64,000 nucleotides of DNA from Vulpes vulpes (GCF_048418805.1 NC_132785.1:126149268-126213267), one strand, 5' to 3'. Shown: positions 32,660 to 44,922, numbered from the stretch's first letter. Numbers and translations are program-made. Notes: a model not told the origin generated them from the sequence alone.

Positions 32660-34190
32660 ACAAATTGTAAAACTTTATTTAAAAAAAAAAATCACAAAAA
32701 TCCCTTAAATACAAAGCCCCGTCATCCAGGCCAAGGTGCTGCCACAGGTGGTTTTATCTGGCATCACTGTTGGCTGCGTTCCTTCTGACCGCCCCAACCC
32801 TCTCATTCACACATGCAGCAGCCTTGACCTCCTCAAGGACGAGAACTTTCCTTTGTCATCCCGATTGCTCCATTTTGCAGAGCACATGACTTTTCCTAGC
32901 GCAGGCCTTGAGGAGTATTTGCGCTGAGCTCACACTTGGATCCAGCAAATACTTGCCACGCTCAGTCTGCACCAGGCTGTGGGGCCACAGAGACACCTCG
33001 GGGAAGGGGCTGAGTCACCCCAATTCTGACACTTGTCTTTGATTTTATAGCAGCTTTTCCTGGGGGGGGGGAGGCAACAGAGAGGAGCATACCTACATTA
33101 AAAGGGTGCGCTGAAATGGAAGAGTCAATCTTATTTCAGGAACCTTCAAAAGCAGGCAGATGTGTCCTAGTGTTGAGAAATTGGTAATCACAAGGTCACG
33201 CATTCCCTGAACTTCTCAGAACTTCTCCGTTGGCAGAGGCACCCTGGAGAAAGGAAGGGTCCATTCCATGTGACGGGGTGGGGTCTCAGAGAGTTTCGTG
33301 GAACAGCTGTTGTGGCCGAAGGGTGAAGGACCGGAGCTGCCACATTGGCTGAGCTGCCACCGAGGAAGAGGTTTTACGGGCGCCGGGAGAGCTTTGCACA
33401 AGGGCGCGTGGCAGCCAGCGATGGTTGAAGGAGCTGTGGGTAACCCCATGTGGCTGGAGCCCAGAGAGGAGGGAGGTGCACAGAATGTGGGCAGGCCAGA
33501 ATAACATACACCGCAGCCCTCCACTGATGGGCCCAAAGGGAATCTGCTCAGATCTTGTGTCATGCTCGCCAGACAGCTGGCCAAAGGGGAAAACTTTGAA
33601 GTGTGCTTGAAAAACCCCCAGGTGATTTTGCACCCAGTTTGGGACTCCACAGGGACCCAGGCTGGCATTGGTGGGAGGTTTTGATGTGGAGTCAGGACAG
33701 TCGAGAGCTGCACACCCCTCCACCGGGGAGGAGACCCCACCAGAGGATCCTTTTCTGATCCTCCTTTCTCTGCAGACCCCCCTTTGCCTTTGAGAGGCAT
33801 AGGAGGGAGCAGCAGTAACCATCTTTTCTGGCAAGTCAGTCCAGCAGGGGTTTGCAGCAGTGCTGGGTACTTAGCTGGGGATGTCAGTGTGCTCTACAGA
33901 TGGTGACCAGGATGGTCACCTGCGGGGACACTTGACCCAGATTAAGGTCCTCCCATGGGAAGAATGCACCCCTGAGATGTCAAGAAAAACACTGTTCCAA
34001 AGGCATGGCTCTGGTCTCAGGGACCCTGCCCTGGGTGCCAGCAGGAGGCTCTGGGGGAGCATGTGCAGAAGGCGGTCCCTTGGGAATTGAGAACAGAGAA
34101 GCTGGAGTCCCGGCAGTGGGCAGGGAAACAAGTGCCTCTCATTTCAAGAGGTCCCTTTCTCACCCACAGCCATGCATTTAGAGCAAACAA
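32660..34190. other. Single-copy stretch, no gene supported
   Basis: An 11-base A run lies at 32680-32690. Two overlapping minus-strand frames of about 180-195 codons cover 33216-33834, but they have no recognisable domain. Nothing else was assigned. Confidence 0.4.
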
Positions 34191-34208
34191 CCCAAACTTC
34201 CTTGGTTT

Positions 34209-34400
34209 TTATTTTTATTTTTTTAAATTTATTTATTCATGAGAGACAGAGACAGAGACAGAGAGAGAGGGAGGCAGAGACACAGGCAGAGGGAGAAGCA
34301 GGCTCCGTGCAGGGAGCCTGATGCGGGACTCGATCCCAGGTCTCCAGGATCAGGCCCTGGGCCGAAGGCAGCACTAAACTGCTGAGCCACCCTGGCTGCC
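34209..34400 (-). mobile_element. SINEC_Cf, very young full-length copy
   Basis: A full antisense SINEC with a perfect 18-bp duplication, CCCAAACTTCCTTGGTTT, at 34191-34208 and 34401-34418. Little decay is visible in the element. Confidence 0.97.
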
Positions 34401-34418
34401 CCCAAACTTCCTTGGTTT

Positions 34419-35014
34419 AAGTGCTCAGCCCAATGTCGCTCCTTGGGGGGCCTGACAACTGATGAAGGCAGAGCTCTCCACACTACCCATCCCTAGTCTT
34501 TAAGACATTAGTCTGGACCAAGGACATGGCATATGTGTTTCAGCATCTGGATGGGTGTCGTGATGGCCTCTAGATGCACCTGCTGTTAACACACAGGTTT
34601 TCTCAGGACAGGACATTGGAAACACTCAATTTAAGTGTTCCCAGACCCATCTCTCAGGGCAGCCAGCCAAGGAGGGGCAGACGAGCAAGACACTCAAGTC
34701 TCCTTTATTTCCTTACTATCACCTTTCTCTCTTCTTCCTGGGAATAGAAACAGGGGCTCAGCTGGACTTGATCTAGCCCCTGTCATCCCTCCAGCACATG
34801 TCCCACCAGTCCCTCCTGCCTCCTCCAAGATCCAGTCACCTGATGTCCATAAATGTCACACACAGACTTTCCTGCCTCCTCTCCTTGCTCACAACACTTC
34901 TTCTCTCACATCCACATGGTTCCCACGACACCTGGACTTCCTTGTAACACTGTCCTCCAAAGAGAAGGGACTGCCCTCTCCGTCTCCCTACGGTCTTTTT
35001 GCAGGAGTCAGAGC
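34419..35014. other. Single-copy stretch, nothing recognised
   Basis: CT-rich on the + strand from about 34690. No gene is seen. Confidence 0.4.
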
Positions 35015-35200
35015 TGCTTCAAATCCCTTTTGTGACACTAGACAAGTAATTTTACCTCCCTGGGCCTCAGGTCCTCTGTCTGTAAAAGGTGGATCATAAT
35101 ATCACCTGGCCAAGAAATGAGAATTCTGTAACTGTGTGATGTGTTAAGCACAGGGCCTGGCACCTAGTAGGTACTGAATAAACATTAAGTCCTTCCCTTT
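35015..35200 (+). repeat. MIR relic
   Basis: 'gacaagtaattttacctccc', 'cctcaggtcctctgtctgta' and 'gcacctagtaggtactgaat' follow MIR order. Confidence 0.8.
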
Positions 35201-35521
35201 CCTACTCTTGCCTATAGCAATTTCCACTGGTATTATAATAACCCGTGTCTGCTGGACCCACTAGATGTTGAATTTTAAGGGTCTATGATTTAGTCCTCTG
35301 TGTGTGCCCTAGCAGAGTGATTTTCAATCCTTTATTAGAAATGAGTCATAGGAAGAAATATATTTTACATCATAACTCAAATGTATAAATATCAATTAGG
35401 TCAAGATGTGTTGGGATCCTCTGTCATTACTGATTTTTTTAATGGTCTAACTGTTCTATAAATTGCTGAGAGAGGGGTGTTGAAATCTCTTCGTATGACT
35501 GTGAAGTTGTCTATTTCTCCC

Positions 35522-35644
35522 GTTATTTTTTTCAAAGATCTTTTAAAAAATTTTTAAAGTCATCTCTACACCAACATGGGACTCGAACTCACAAACTCAA
35601 GACCTAGAGTCACACACTCTACCAATCGAGCCAGCCAGGAGTCC
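35522..35644 (-). mobile_element. Short tRNA-derived CAN-SINE relic
   Basis: 'cccaacatggg'-type sequence, 'ggactcgaactcacaaactc' and 'accaatcgagccagccagga' form the tRNA-like head in antisense. A perfect 11-bp duplication, CTATTTCTCCC, is at 35511-35521 and 35645-35655. Confidence 0.85.
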
Positions 35645-36048
35645 CTATTTCTCCCCTTTAGAGTGGCTCATCTTGTTTTATGTATCTTGAGGCTCTGTTA
35701 TTTGGCACATGCACCTTTATTATGGGTATGTCTTCCTATGAATTGATGCTTTCATTGTTAGGTGGTGTCTCTCTAGTTTGACTGATATTCCCTGTCCTGA
35801 AGCCCATTTTATCTGGTATTGATAAAGGCACTCAAACCTGGTCATACCTACTGCTGGCATTTACACTTGTCCAACCTATTCACCTTCCATCGACATGACT
35901 TTATATTTAAAGTAGGTCTCTTGTAGACAGCATCTATGTATAGTTGTGTATCACTTCTTGTCCCATTCTAGTAACCTCTGTCTTCTGATTAGACTGGTTG
36001 CCCATTACCATTTAATATAATTGTTTGCTTGGTTGGATATGAGTCTTT

Positions 36049-36231
36049 TTTAATTTTTTTAATTTTATTTATTTATTCATGATAGACACACACAGAGAGA
36101 GAGGCAGAGACACAGGCAGAGGGAGAAGCAGGCTCCATGCAGGGAGCCCGACACAGGACTTGATCCCTGATCTCCAGGACCAGGCCCTCGGCTGAAGGTG
36201 GCACTAAACCACTGAGCCACCAGGGCTGCCC
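36049..36231 (-). mobile_element. SINEC_Cf, first of two at one target site
   Basis: An antisense SINEC. The target word TGGATATGAGTCTTT stands before it (36034), and the partial copy TGAGTCTTT follows it at 36232-36240. Confidence 0.93.
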
Positions 36232-36244
36232 TGAGTCTTTTTTT

Positions 36245-36432
36245 AAAAAAGATTTATTTATTTATTTATTCATGATAGACAGAGAGAGGGGGGTGGGTGG
36301 GGCAGAGACACAGGAGGAGGGAGAAGCAGGCTCCATGCCGGGAGCCCGATGTGGGACTCGATCCTGGGACTCTAGGATCATGCCCTGGGCCAAAGGCAGG
36401 CGCCAAACCACTGAGCCACCCAGGGATCCCCC
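36245..36432 (-). mobile_element. SINEC_Cf, second of two at one target site
   Basis: An antisense SINEC immediately after the partial target copy. It is followed by the full target word TGGATATGAGTCTTT at 36433-36447. Confidence 0.93.
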
Positions 36433-36518
36433 TGGATATGAGTCTTTAGTTTTATTTTTTGTTTCCCTTTTGTCACCTCTGTTTTTAATTTCTCTATTCA
36501 GCTTTCCTGCCCTTTTTT

Positions 36519-36716
36519 AAAAAAAAGATTTATTTATTTTAGAGAGTGAGAGCTCAAGCAATTAGGAGACAGGGGCAGAAGGAGAAAGAAAATCCTGAAG
36601 CAGACTTTCCACTGAGCACAGAGCCTGACACCAGGCTTTATCCCAGGACCCTGAGACCATGACCTGAGCTGAAACCAAGAGTCCAATGCTTAACTGATGG
36701 AGCCACTTAGGTGGCC
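36519..36716 (-). mobile_element. CAN-SINE, older subfamily
   Basis: Antisense, from 'aaaaaagatttatttatttt' to 'agccacttaggtggcc'. The imperfect flanks TTCCTGCCCTTTT and TTCCTGCACTTTT are the duplication. Confidence 0.85.
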
Positions 36717-37039
36717 CTTTCCTGCACTTTTGGGGGAATTATTTTATTATTTAGGGGAATTCCATTTTAATCTACCCATTGACTTTTTAGATATACCTCT
36801 TTGCATTACCTTTTAGCTAATTTTTCCAGGAATTATAATATATGTTTGATTTTTCACTTATAATTAAGGCTAAAATTGGATGACTTCACATAAAATGTAG
36901 GAACTTTGCACCCATATGGTGCATTTATCCTCATTCCCATCATCCTTACACTACAGTTACAATATGTGTTATATCTGTATCTACTTTAAATTCCACAAGA
37001 TGGTCTAACCATTTTTGCTTCAAATAGAAATGAGTAATT

Positions 37040-37229
37040 TCTTTTAAATTTTTGCTTATTTATTTAGAGAGGAGAGGGAGGGGCAGAGATAGAGGGAGAG
37101 GAAGAATCTCAAGTAGACTCCACAGTGAGCCCGGAGCCAGACACAGGACTCGATTTCACAACGCTGAGATCATGACATTGCCAAAATCAGGAGTCAGATG
37201 CTTAACTGACTAAGCCACTCAGGCACCCC
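37040..37229 (-). mobile_element. CAN-SINE, older subfamily
   Basis: Antisense, ending 'taagccactcaggcacccc'. The flanks AGAAATGAGT and AGAAATGGGT are a decayed duplication. Confidence 0.85.
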
Positions 37230-39239
37230 CAGAAATGGGTGGTTTTTTAAATGAAGAGGAAAAAGATATTTGTGTTTACTCTTTCAGATGCCATTTATTC
37301 ATTTATGAAGATCTGGGGTTTTTTTTCCTGCATTATTTCCCTTCAGTTAGAAGAACTTCCTCTAGCATATTTTATAGTGTAGGCCTGGTGGAGATGAGTG
37401 ACCAAAGTTTGCTTAATTTTAAAATGTCTTTATTTCATTTTTATGCTTGAAGAATACTTTTGCTGGACATAGACTTCTGGGTTGATAGGATTTTTTCTTT
37501 CAACACTTTAAAGCTGTGATTCCACTGTCCTCTGGCCTCCATGGTTTTTAATAAGATGTCTGCAGTCATTCAAATATTGATTCCATGGTATATAACACAT
37601 GGTTTTTCTCTGTCTGCTTTCCAGCTGTTGCCTTTATATGGTTTCCAGCAGTGTTATTATGATGTCCCCCAGACATAGCTTTCTTTATACTATTCAGATG
37701 TTCTGGGCCTCTTGAAATTACAACCTCTGTTTTTCTTCAAGTATGGGAAGTTTTCAGTGATTAAATTTTCAGATAATGTTTCCTATCGTATTCTCTTCCT
37801 GTCCTCTGGAACTTTTAAAATTTTGATATTGTTTTATGTGTCCTTGAGGCTCTGTTAATTTTATTGTCTTTTTCTTCTCTCTTTCAGATTGGAAAATTTT
37901 TATTCATTCCTTTTCAAGTTCAAGGATTATTTTTCCCTTCTCATTCTTAGTCCAGTGAATTTTTTTCATTTCAGATACTGTGGTTTTTCAGTTCTGAAAT
38001 TTTCATTTGATTAATTTAAACGTATAATTCATAAGTTTTTTTAGGATGTGCACAAAATTATACAATCATCATCACTACGTAATTCCAAAACATTTCATTA
38101 CTCCCAAAAGAAAACCAATATTCATTGACAATCACTACCCATTCCCCCTTCTCCCCAGCTCCTAGCAATTTCTAATTTACTTTCCATCTCTATAGGTTTT
38201 CCTGTCATAGAAATTTTTATAAATGGAATCATACAATAAGTGGTCTTTAAGACTGGCTTCTTTCACTTAACAAGGTTTATCCATGTGGTTGCCTGTATCA
38301 GTACTTCGTTCTTTTTAAAGGCTGAATAATATTCCATAGCATGAATATACCACATTTCATTAACCTGTTTGTCAGTTGATGGATGTTGGATTTTTTCTAC
38401 CTTTTATCTTTTATGAATAATGCTGCCAGTTGGCTCACATCTATATTTTATATCTCTTGATTGAGATATCCTATATTTTCTTTTCCTCATTGAATATTGT
38501 TATAATACCTGCTTTAAATATCTTATCTAATAATTCCAATATCTGGGTCATCTTGAGGTTGGTTTCTGTTGATTGACATTTTTCTTGAGAATAGGTTGCA
38601 CTTCATGGCTCTTCATACATAGAGTAATTTTGGATTGTATCCCAGACATTGTGGGTTTTCTGTTGTAGAAACTCTGGGTTCTGTGATATTGTTTTGAAGA
38701 GGGTTGATGTTCTTGTTTCAGCAGGAATTAAGTTGGCTACATTCAACCTTGAACTCTGTGAAACTTGTGGTGGGTGGAGGCCCAGATCTTGTTTCAAGCT
38801 GCTTTTAACATGCCTCATACATGTGTGCTTTAGGGGTCAGCCAGAAACACAGGCAGAGTTCACACACAAAATTTTATGTGCTCCTTCTCTGGCTCTCTCC
38901 TTATGGGGTTCCTCCCCACTCTCCAGCCACTCTGATTGTCCAAGTCACCTTCTTCTGGTTCCTCTGTCCAGAGGGACAATAGGCCTCCCACTGGGATTTA
39001 GCACCTTGCCCCCCCCCCCCCAATATGGCTTCCTTCAGAGCAAGGCCCAAAAATGGGAAATTACCCCACATGGTTTGATTCTTCTAGGTTTTAAGGCTAC
39101 TCTAAAACCTGCCTGCTCATGTTTATTCTCCAGGACCCTCAAGATGTTGGTTTTGGTATTTTGTTCATAGTTTGTAAATCTGTAGATGTTGTCTAGAAGA
39201 GGGTTGGTTTGTAAGGAATTCACTCCTCCGCCCAGAAGC

Positions 39240-39325
39240 AGAATATATGTGTGTGTATGTATGAATATATGTATATATTCAAATATATTAACATATATTT
39301 GACCATATATTCAAACACATGTACA
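39240..39325. repeat. AT-rich low-complexity patch
   Basis: Irregular TATATG/TATTCAAATATA sequence at the end of the L1M. Confidence 0.7.
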
Positions 39326-41045
39326 TTTGATGTATATCTGAAACAAAAGGTTTCTGAATCAATACTTACCCTACTCCGTGTTTACACATGTTATATCTGA
39401 TATTTTCTGCTCTGCTCCACAGTATTTCATTTAAAAAATGCTGGTCTCAGTCCTCTGCTAAATTGATTTCATGACCCAAGACTGGGTCACGACCCACAGT
39501 TTGACCCATGGTGTTCTAATGCCTGGCAGTCAAGGGGCAGGTGCTCTTACTAGAAGAGCTCATTGAACAAAATGCAAGGGATTCCCCCCTCCTCTGCCCC
39601 AGTTTTCCTGAACATACTGGGAGCAGGGTGGTCATAATGACGTTCTCACAGATGGGTGAACATCTGTGTCCCTTCCTCCCCCTCCCCCGCCTCAGGGCCT
39701 GCAGTGACCAAAGCTGGAAGTAAGAGTCCTCCAGGGTCCAAGCCTTGCTGCGACATGTGATTCACAGGCTTTCGCTTGCACGTCCCTGAATCCCCAAGGC
39801 AACAACAGAAGGCTGTAAACTTTTTATTTAAATAAGGACATTTAAAAATAATGACTCGAGCCATCATTTCATTAAAAAAGAAATCACCAAAATGTCAGAT
39901 GGACCATCTCAGGACAAGGCAAAGATCTGAACTCAAATTCATTTTGTTCATTATGAAAACTCACTGCACATTTTCTTACTCCATGGTTGGGTGTTTGGGA
40001 GATTCCCATCCAACCAGGGCCACAGGAGGCCAGGGTAGAAAGACACTAAGAGGTTCCAGAATCTACCTCCTTCCTGTGTCAGGCCCAGAGCGGGGTGGAC
40101 ATTAGCCCAGGGTCCCACAATGGGGAGAGAGAAGATATTTTCCAGTTTTTCCACAGATAATTCACCAAAATTCCAAGTAGCTCTGACTGCAAAGACGGGG
40201 CGCTTGTTCCCAGATCCCATCTGTGCTCTGTAGACTCCCCAGATCGCTGAGCTCATTTCACTAACTGCAGCCAGTCCCCTGGGGTGGCTTCCTCTGCCCT
40301 ACTTGCCACCACCCAGATACGCAGCCGCAGCCTTGTGGCAGAGAACAGAGGCGGGGCTGGGAAGAGGATCCGCCAGGCCAGGTGGGAGTGCTCCCCCCTC
40401 CCCGACCCTCCCCACTCCCAGCAGCACTGGAGGCCCAGAGCCCCATTAGTGCCTGCATAATGGATGTCTCTCTTCTTGGAAATCACCAGCCCATCTTGCT
40501 TAATGACAACGAGAGAAGTCGGATGCAGGCGCTCCGCTCCTAAGGCTGGTCTATGCGTCCTCTCCCTGTTGGAGGAGGGGCAGCCAGGTGCTCACACCTC
40601 AAGGAACTGGCCAGGTGTCTTTCTTCTGCCTAACAAAGACTGGGTGAGCATCTTCCCCCTCCCACCCTCAGGCCGTCCTGCTGAGGGCTGGGGTCCTGGG
40701 CCTCTGAACCATGCTCAAGGTGGATGGGGTGGGCAGCAAGAGCTGGGGTCAGGGAAGAGCCCTTCGAGGGGCCCAAGGGGAGGCAGGGTGGGAGGGAGAG
40801 AAGGAGGGAAGCAGAGATCCAAGCAAAGAGCAGAGGGCTTGGAGGTGAGGGTGGGATTCTCAGGGTAGAGGACTTTCCCTCGCCCTCAGAATGACTGTGG
40901 TCACCAGAGAGCCATGCAGGCGTGGCCTGGTGACCTCCAAACTAACACACAAACATGCTCTTCACCACCATGTTCTTAGGCACCTTTAGGGCCTGGCAGG
41001 GCCCCGAGTCAGCTGGCGCACCTGGTTTGGCCATGGTGATGGTTA
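39326..41045. other. Single-copy stretch, nothing recognised
   Basis: AT-rich to about 40000, then GC-rich with purine-rich runs at 40735-40830. No gene was assigned. Confidence 0.4.
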
Positions 41046-41061
41046 AGATTCAAATCTTTCT

Positions 41062-41253
41062 TTTTTTTTTTTTTTCAATTTTTATTTATTTATGATAGTC
41101 ACACAGAGAGAGAGCGAGAGAGGCAGAGACACAGGCAGAGGGAGAAGCAGGCCCCACGCACCGGGAGCCCGACGTGGGATTCGATCCCGGGTCTCCAGGA
41201 TCATGCCCTGGGCCAAAGGCAGGCGCCAAACCACTGCGCCACCCAGGGATCCC
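41062..41253 (-). mobile_element. SINEC_Cf, young copy
   Basis: An antisense SINEC with a perfect 16-bp duplication, AGATTCAAATCTTTCT, at 41046-41061 and 41254-41269. Confidence 0.95.
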
Positions 41254-41269
41254 AGATTCAAATCTTTCT

Positions 41270-42330
41270 ATACTACTCAGTATTTCTGTAAAGCTGCCTC
41301 ATCCCCAATCCTCCTTTGAATGCATCCTTTTGTCCTGCCACCCAGCCTCCTTCTGGGTTCCCTCCAACCTCCCCATGTCCAACAAGGATAGGGCTCTGCC
41401 GAACACATCAGGGGCTCCAGGCCCTTGCTGCAGTCCTGGCCATGCCAGTGATTGCACAGTTTAATAAGTCCTTCGGGGCCTTCTTTATGCTAGGCTATCC
41501 GATGCATGACTGCCTGCTGATTTGCAGTCATGGGCTTATGTCCTGCCAGCTTGTGGGGCTATCTAAGGATGTCAGCCTTGTTGATGGGTGACCTGCAAGC
41601 TTAGGGGTAAGGAGCTGTCTTGGTGCCTCCACAGGAAGCCCTGGGTCAGGAGAGGCTGCAGGGAGAAAGGGGTGCAAGTGTGTGTATGTGCGTGAGTATG
41701 TGTGTGTGTGTGTGGCGGGGGAGCGGGGGGCGGGGGGAATATGTTGCTGGCATCCCCCTGAATGGGAAAGAAAGTTGAGAGTGAAAATTCTAATTGCAAA
41801 TCCCACTGACAGCTTGAGTTTAAGGGAAAAGATGAGCTAAATTTAACCTAGCCAGTTAAAGAGCCAAAAATGCAATTTACTAATTAGCTTAAAATGGAAA
41901 AGAGTCCAGGGATCATAAAGAGCTTTTCTAGTTACAACATACAAAAAAAAAAAAAAAAAAAAAAAAAAGGAGGCGGTTGTTCCTCTCTTCGTACTGACAT
42001 GTATTTTACATTCTAATACTGTTATATAATTAGGAGTGTAGCCTGCTGGCACAGTGTTCAAGACAGGCCGAGCATCACAGCTCTCGAAAATTTCCAGGAA
42101 GCTGTGTGTCCGTGGCAAATCCATTTCCTAATTACAGAGCTTTGGTGGGTGGGGAGGGGGTAGGAATCCAGTCTCAGTTCTCAGGGAGTCAGAGCCCACT
42201 GGGTGCCGAGGCAAGGTCTCACACTGGAGGGCCTCAGAGGAGGTAGAGGGGCATCTGGCAGGGAGGGGGAGAGGGTCCCCAGAGAGGGTGGCATCTGAGA
42301 TGCTATCTTGAGACAGCGACTGGGTAAATG
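41270..42330. other. Stretch with TG and A26 microsatellites
   Basis: A TG-rich patch lies at 41675-41714 and an uninterrupted 26-base A run at 41943-41968. The A run is not attached to a SINE body. No gene is seen. Confidence 0.5.
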
Positions 42331-42334
42331 GGAG

Positions 42335-42680
42335 TATATTCATCTGTTTGGGCTGCCAAACTTCCAGTTTGGTTTACTTTCTTCCAGTTCTGGAGGCTGG
42401 GAGTCAAAGATCAAGATGCTGGCAAGCCTGACTTCCGGGGAGACTGTCTCCTAGCTTGCAGACACCCACCTTCCCATATGTCCTTACATGGAGGAGAGAG
42501 AAAGCTCTGGTGTCTTCCTTTTCTTAGAAGGACACCAGTCCTATCACAGGAGGGCCCTTACCCTGGTGACTTCAGTTAACTTTGATTCCCTCCTCTTCAG
42601 ATGCAGGTGTCTCAAGGTTTAGGGCTTCCATATAAGAAATGGGGAGACAGGGGGACATGATTCTGTCCATAACAGGGAGC
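42335..42680 (+). repeat. Ancient interspersed repeat, family not assigned
   Basis: 'tccagttctggaggctggga' with 'gtcaaagatcaagatgctgg' and the ending 'gattctgtccataacag'. It is related to the copies at 16485, 49160 and 55515. Confidence 0.7.
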
Positions 42681-42734
42681 AATAGGAAGGAACAACACAA
42701 AGTCTGAGATGGAACAGAGTGGGGGTATCCAGAG

Positions 42735-42905
42735 AATGAAGTGGTCCACGTCATAGGTGAGCAGACTGAGGTGTAAGCAGGTGCAAAGTCCGGCTTGACC
42801 CCATCACAGCACTTCCCAGGCCGGGTTTAGTCTTCAGTCATGGGCAGTGGGGAGCCACTGGGGACTTCTGAGCAGGGCAGCACCTGCATTAGAGGCGCAG
42901 CTCAG
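42735..42905. repeat. L2-like relic
   Basis: 'catgggcagtggggagccac' and 'tgagcagggcagcacctgc' resemble L2 fragments. Confidence 0.45.
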
Positions 42906-43059
42906 CAGACCAACCTGGCCACCCTGTGGAAGATAGATCTTCATTACCGTGAGATGTATTTTGTTTAATATGCTTCTTGGACCAATTTGAAAGGCGTGTC
43001 CCAAACACGGGTATAACTTCGGAGCCTCTTCTGTTTCCCACATAATGACAGTTTGGGGG

Positions 43060-43650
43060 TAGCAACAAGGACTTTGAACAAAACGTTTGTAGATTGGTCT
43101 AAGACATTATAAATAATCATAGCACAAAAGGTAACATTTGGGCGAAAGCTCTCCCTTAGCAAATTTGCATGATACATTTTACGTTTCTGCTCTTCCAACT
43201 AAAACAGATGGTTTTCCCAAACTGTGGCTATCTTTTAAGAATATTTCCTGCTGCTGTAATTTGGTGCAATAAAATGTCCTTTGGGCAAAAATAAAATCTT
43301 AGCAGGTAAAACAGCTGTTCATATATTTAATATGTAGAAGCGTCTGTCCTCACTGTCCTCATAGATGGAGCTGAAAGGAGAAAGTTCTATCTTTTATAAA
43401 CGGAGAAAGTGTAAAAAACCTGTGAAATTAATCAGTGCAGAGTCCCAATGACACACAGATGAGCATTAGACTATCCCATTCATTAGATTTGGTTAGTTTT
43501 TAATCAGTAAATGACATCATTAAGAATGCACATAATAATGTAATTAAGGACTGCATCACAGTATATGGAATAGACATGAATTCTAATTTGTTGTCATTAG
43601 TAATATTGGTCATAAATTAATCTTCCTCTTCCCAAATGGCTGTATGTTGC
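43060..43650. other. Repeat-free AT-rich island, candidate conserved element
   Basis: It is dense in homeodomain-like words ('aatgtaattaaggactgc', 'gtcattagtaatattggtca') and includes an ATF-like TGACATCAT near 43512. No repeat is recognised and there are no open frames of note. Confidence 0.3.
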
Positions 43651-44183
43651 CCATAAATTTGTTCCCAAACCACCTTTCCTGCCACCATATCTATTTCTCA
43701 CTGGAGTGGCCAATATATGAAAATATGAGCTTACACATTGATATAATATGTGGATTTTTTCCCTAACAGATTTGTCATAAGGCTCCTTACATCAGAAGCT
43801 CCAGCCATGCTGTCCCAAGCCTTCAGCTGGTTTTCAAATGCACAATTTAGAGTTCTTCAGAAACCCATCTACTATACAAAACAAAGTAAAAAGGCACATA
43901 AATCTTTAACCTCCTTGGAGCTTTTCTTATTAAAAGGAAAGGTCCCTTAGGGGCAGGAGCTGAATTGGCACAGCACCTGACTTTCAGAGGAAAGTTCACC
44001 AGGAATGTCTGTAGAATAGAATGAATGAACGAATTAAAGAATGAATAAACAAATTGAAGCTCAGGAGATTAGATGAAAATGTCCATATAGTTTGTAAATT
44101 AATTTCAGTTCATTAAAGTCACACTGCACTGGGTGCTATACTATGTGTTGGCAAATTGAATTTAAATAAAATATATATACATA
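43651..44183. other. AT-rich stretch, nothing recognised
   Basis: No gene or assigned repeat. Confidence 0.4.
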
Positions 44184-44365
44184 TTTTTAAAGATTTTATT
44201 TATTTATTCATGACAGACACAGAGAAAGGGAGAGAGGCAGAGACACAGGCAGAGGGAGAAGCAGGCTCCATGCAGGGAGCCCGACGTGGGACTCGATCCC
44301 GGGATCCCGGGATCCTGACCTGAGCCAAAGGCAGACGCTCAACTGCTGAGCCACCCACGGGCCCC
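44184..44365 (-). mobile_element. SINEC_Cf, left arm of an inverted pair
   Basis: An antisense SINEC ending 'gagccacccacgggcccc'. Its head faces the sense copy that starts 33 bp further on. Confidence 0.93.
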
Positions 44366-44397
44366 AAACAAAATATTTTTAAAAAGAAAAAAAAATA

Positions 44398-44585
44398 GGG
44401 ATCCCTTGGTGGCGCAGCGGTTTGGCGCCTGCCTTTGGCCCAGGGCCCGATCCTGGAGACCCGGGATCGAATCCCACATCGGGCTCCCGGTGCATGGAGC
44501 CTGCTTCTCCCTCTGCCTGTGTCTCTGCCTCTCTCTCTCTCTCTCTCTGTGACTATCATAAATAAATAAAGATTTAAAAAAAAAA
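44398..44585 (+). mobile_element. SINEC_Cf, right arm of an inverted pair
   Basis: A sense SINEC starting 'gggatcccttggtggcgcag' and ending in a short A run. It is head to head with 44184-44365. Confidence 0.93.
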
Positions 44586-44740
44586 TTGAGTTCTACAAAG
44601 CTTAATACAAAAAAAATAGTTAGCATCTCTTGCTTACCAAGCTGTCCCCACATCCTGACCTCTCAGACACAATTGCTGCTTCCAAATATTTTATCTATTT
44701 CTTGCTGTATGCATTTATCTTTCTTGAAATAGCATGGGTT

Positions 44741-44922
44741 GGGCAGCCCCGGTGGCTCAGCGGTTTAGCCCCGCCTTCAGTCCAGGCCGTGATCCTGGAG
44801 ACCCGGGATCGAGTCCCACATCGGGCTCCCTGCATGGGGCCTGCTTCTCCCTCTGCCTGTGTCTCTGCCTCTCTCTCTGTGTCTCTCATGAATAAATAAA
44901 TAAAATCTTAAAAAAAAAAAAA
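44741..44922 (+). mobile_element. SINEC_Cf, young copy
   Basis: A sense SINEC with a perfect 15-bp duplication, GAAATAGCATGGGTT, at 44726-44740 and 44923-44937. Confidence 0.95.

Larger units (their letters stand above)
35390..39235 (-). repeat. Long antisense L1M relic (3' region), split by SINEs
   Basis: Blocks include 'tcttgtagacagcatctatg', 'gttagaagaacttcctctag', 'cttctgggttgataggattt', 'ctgaataatattccatagca', 'tggattgtatcccagacatt' and 'ggttggtttgtaaggaattc'. They are spread over nearly 4 kb in a consistent antisense layout, perhaps from more than one L1M insertion. It has been opened by five SINEs between 35522 and 37229. All coding capacity is lost. Confidence 0.75.

Noticed and set aside
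33216..33834. Two overlapping minus-strand frames of about 180-195 codons
   Set aside because: No recognisable domain, no splice or promoter context and different frames. Overlapping chance frames are likely. A protein search finding a match would change this.
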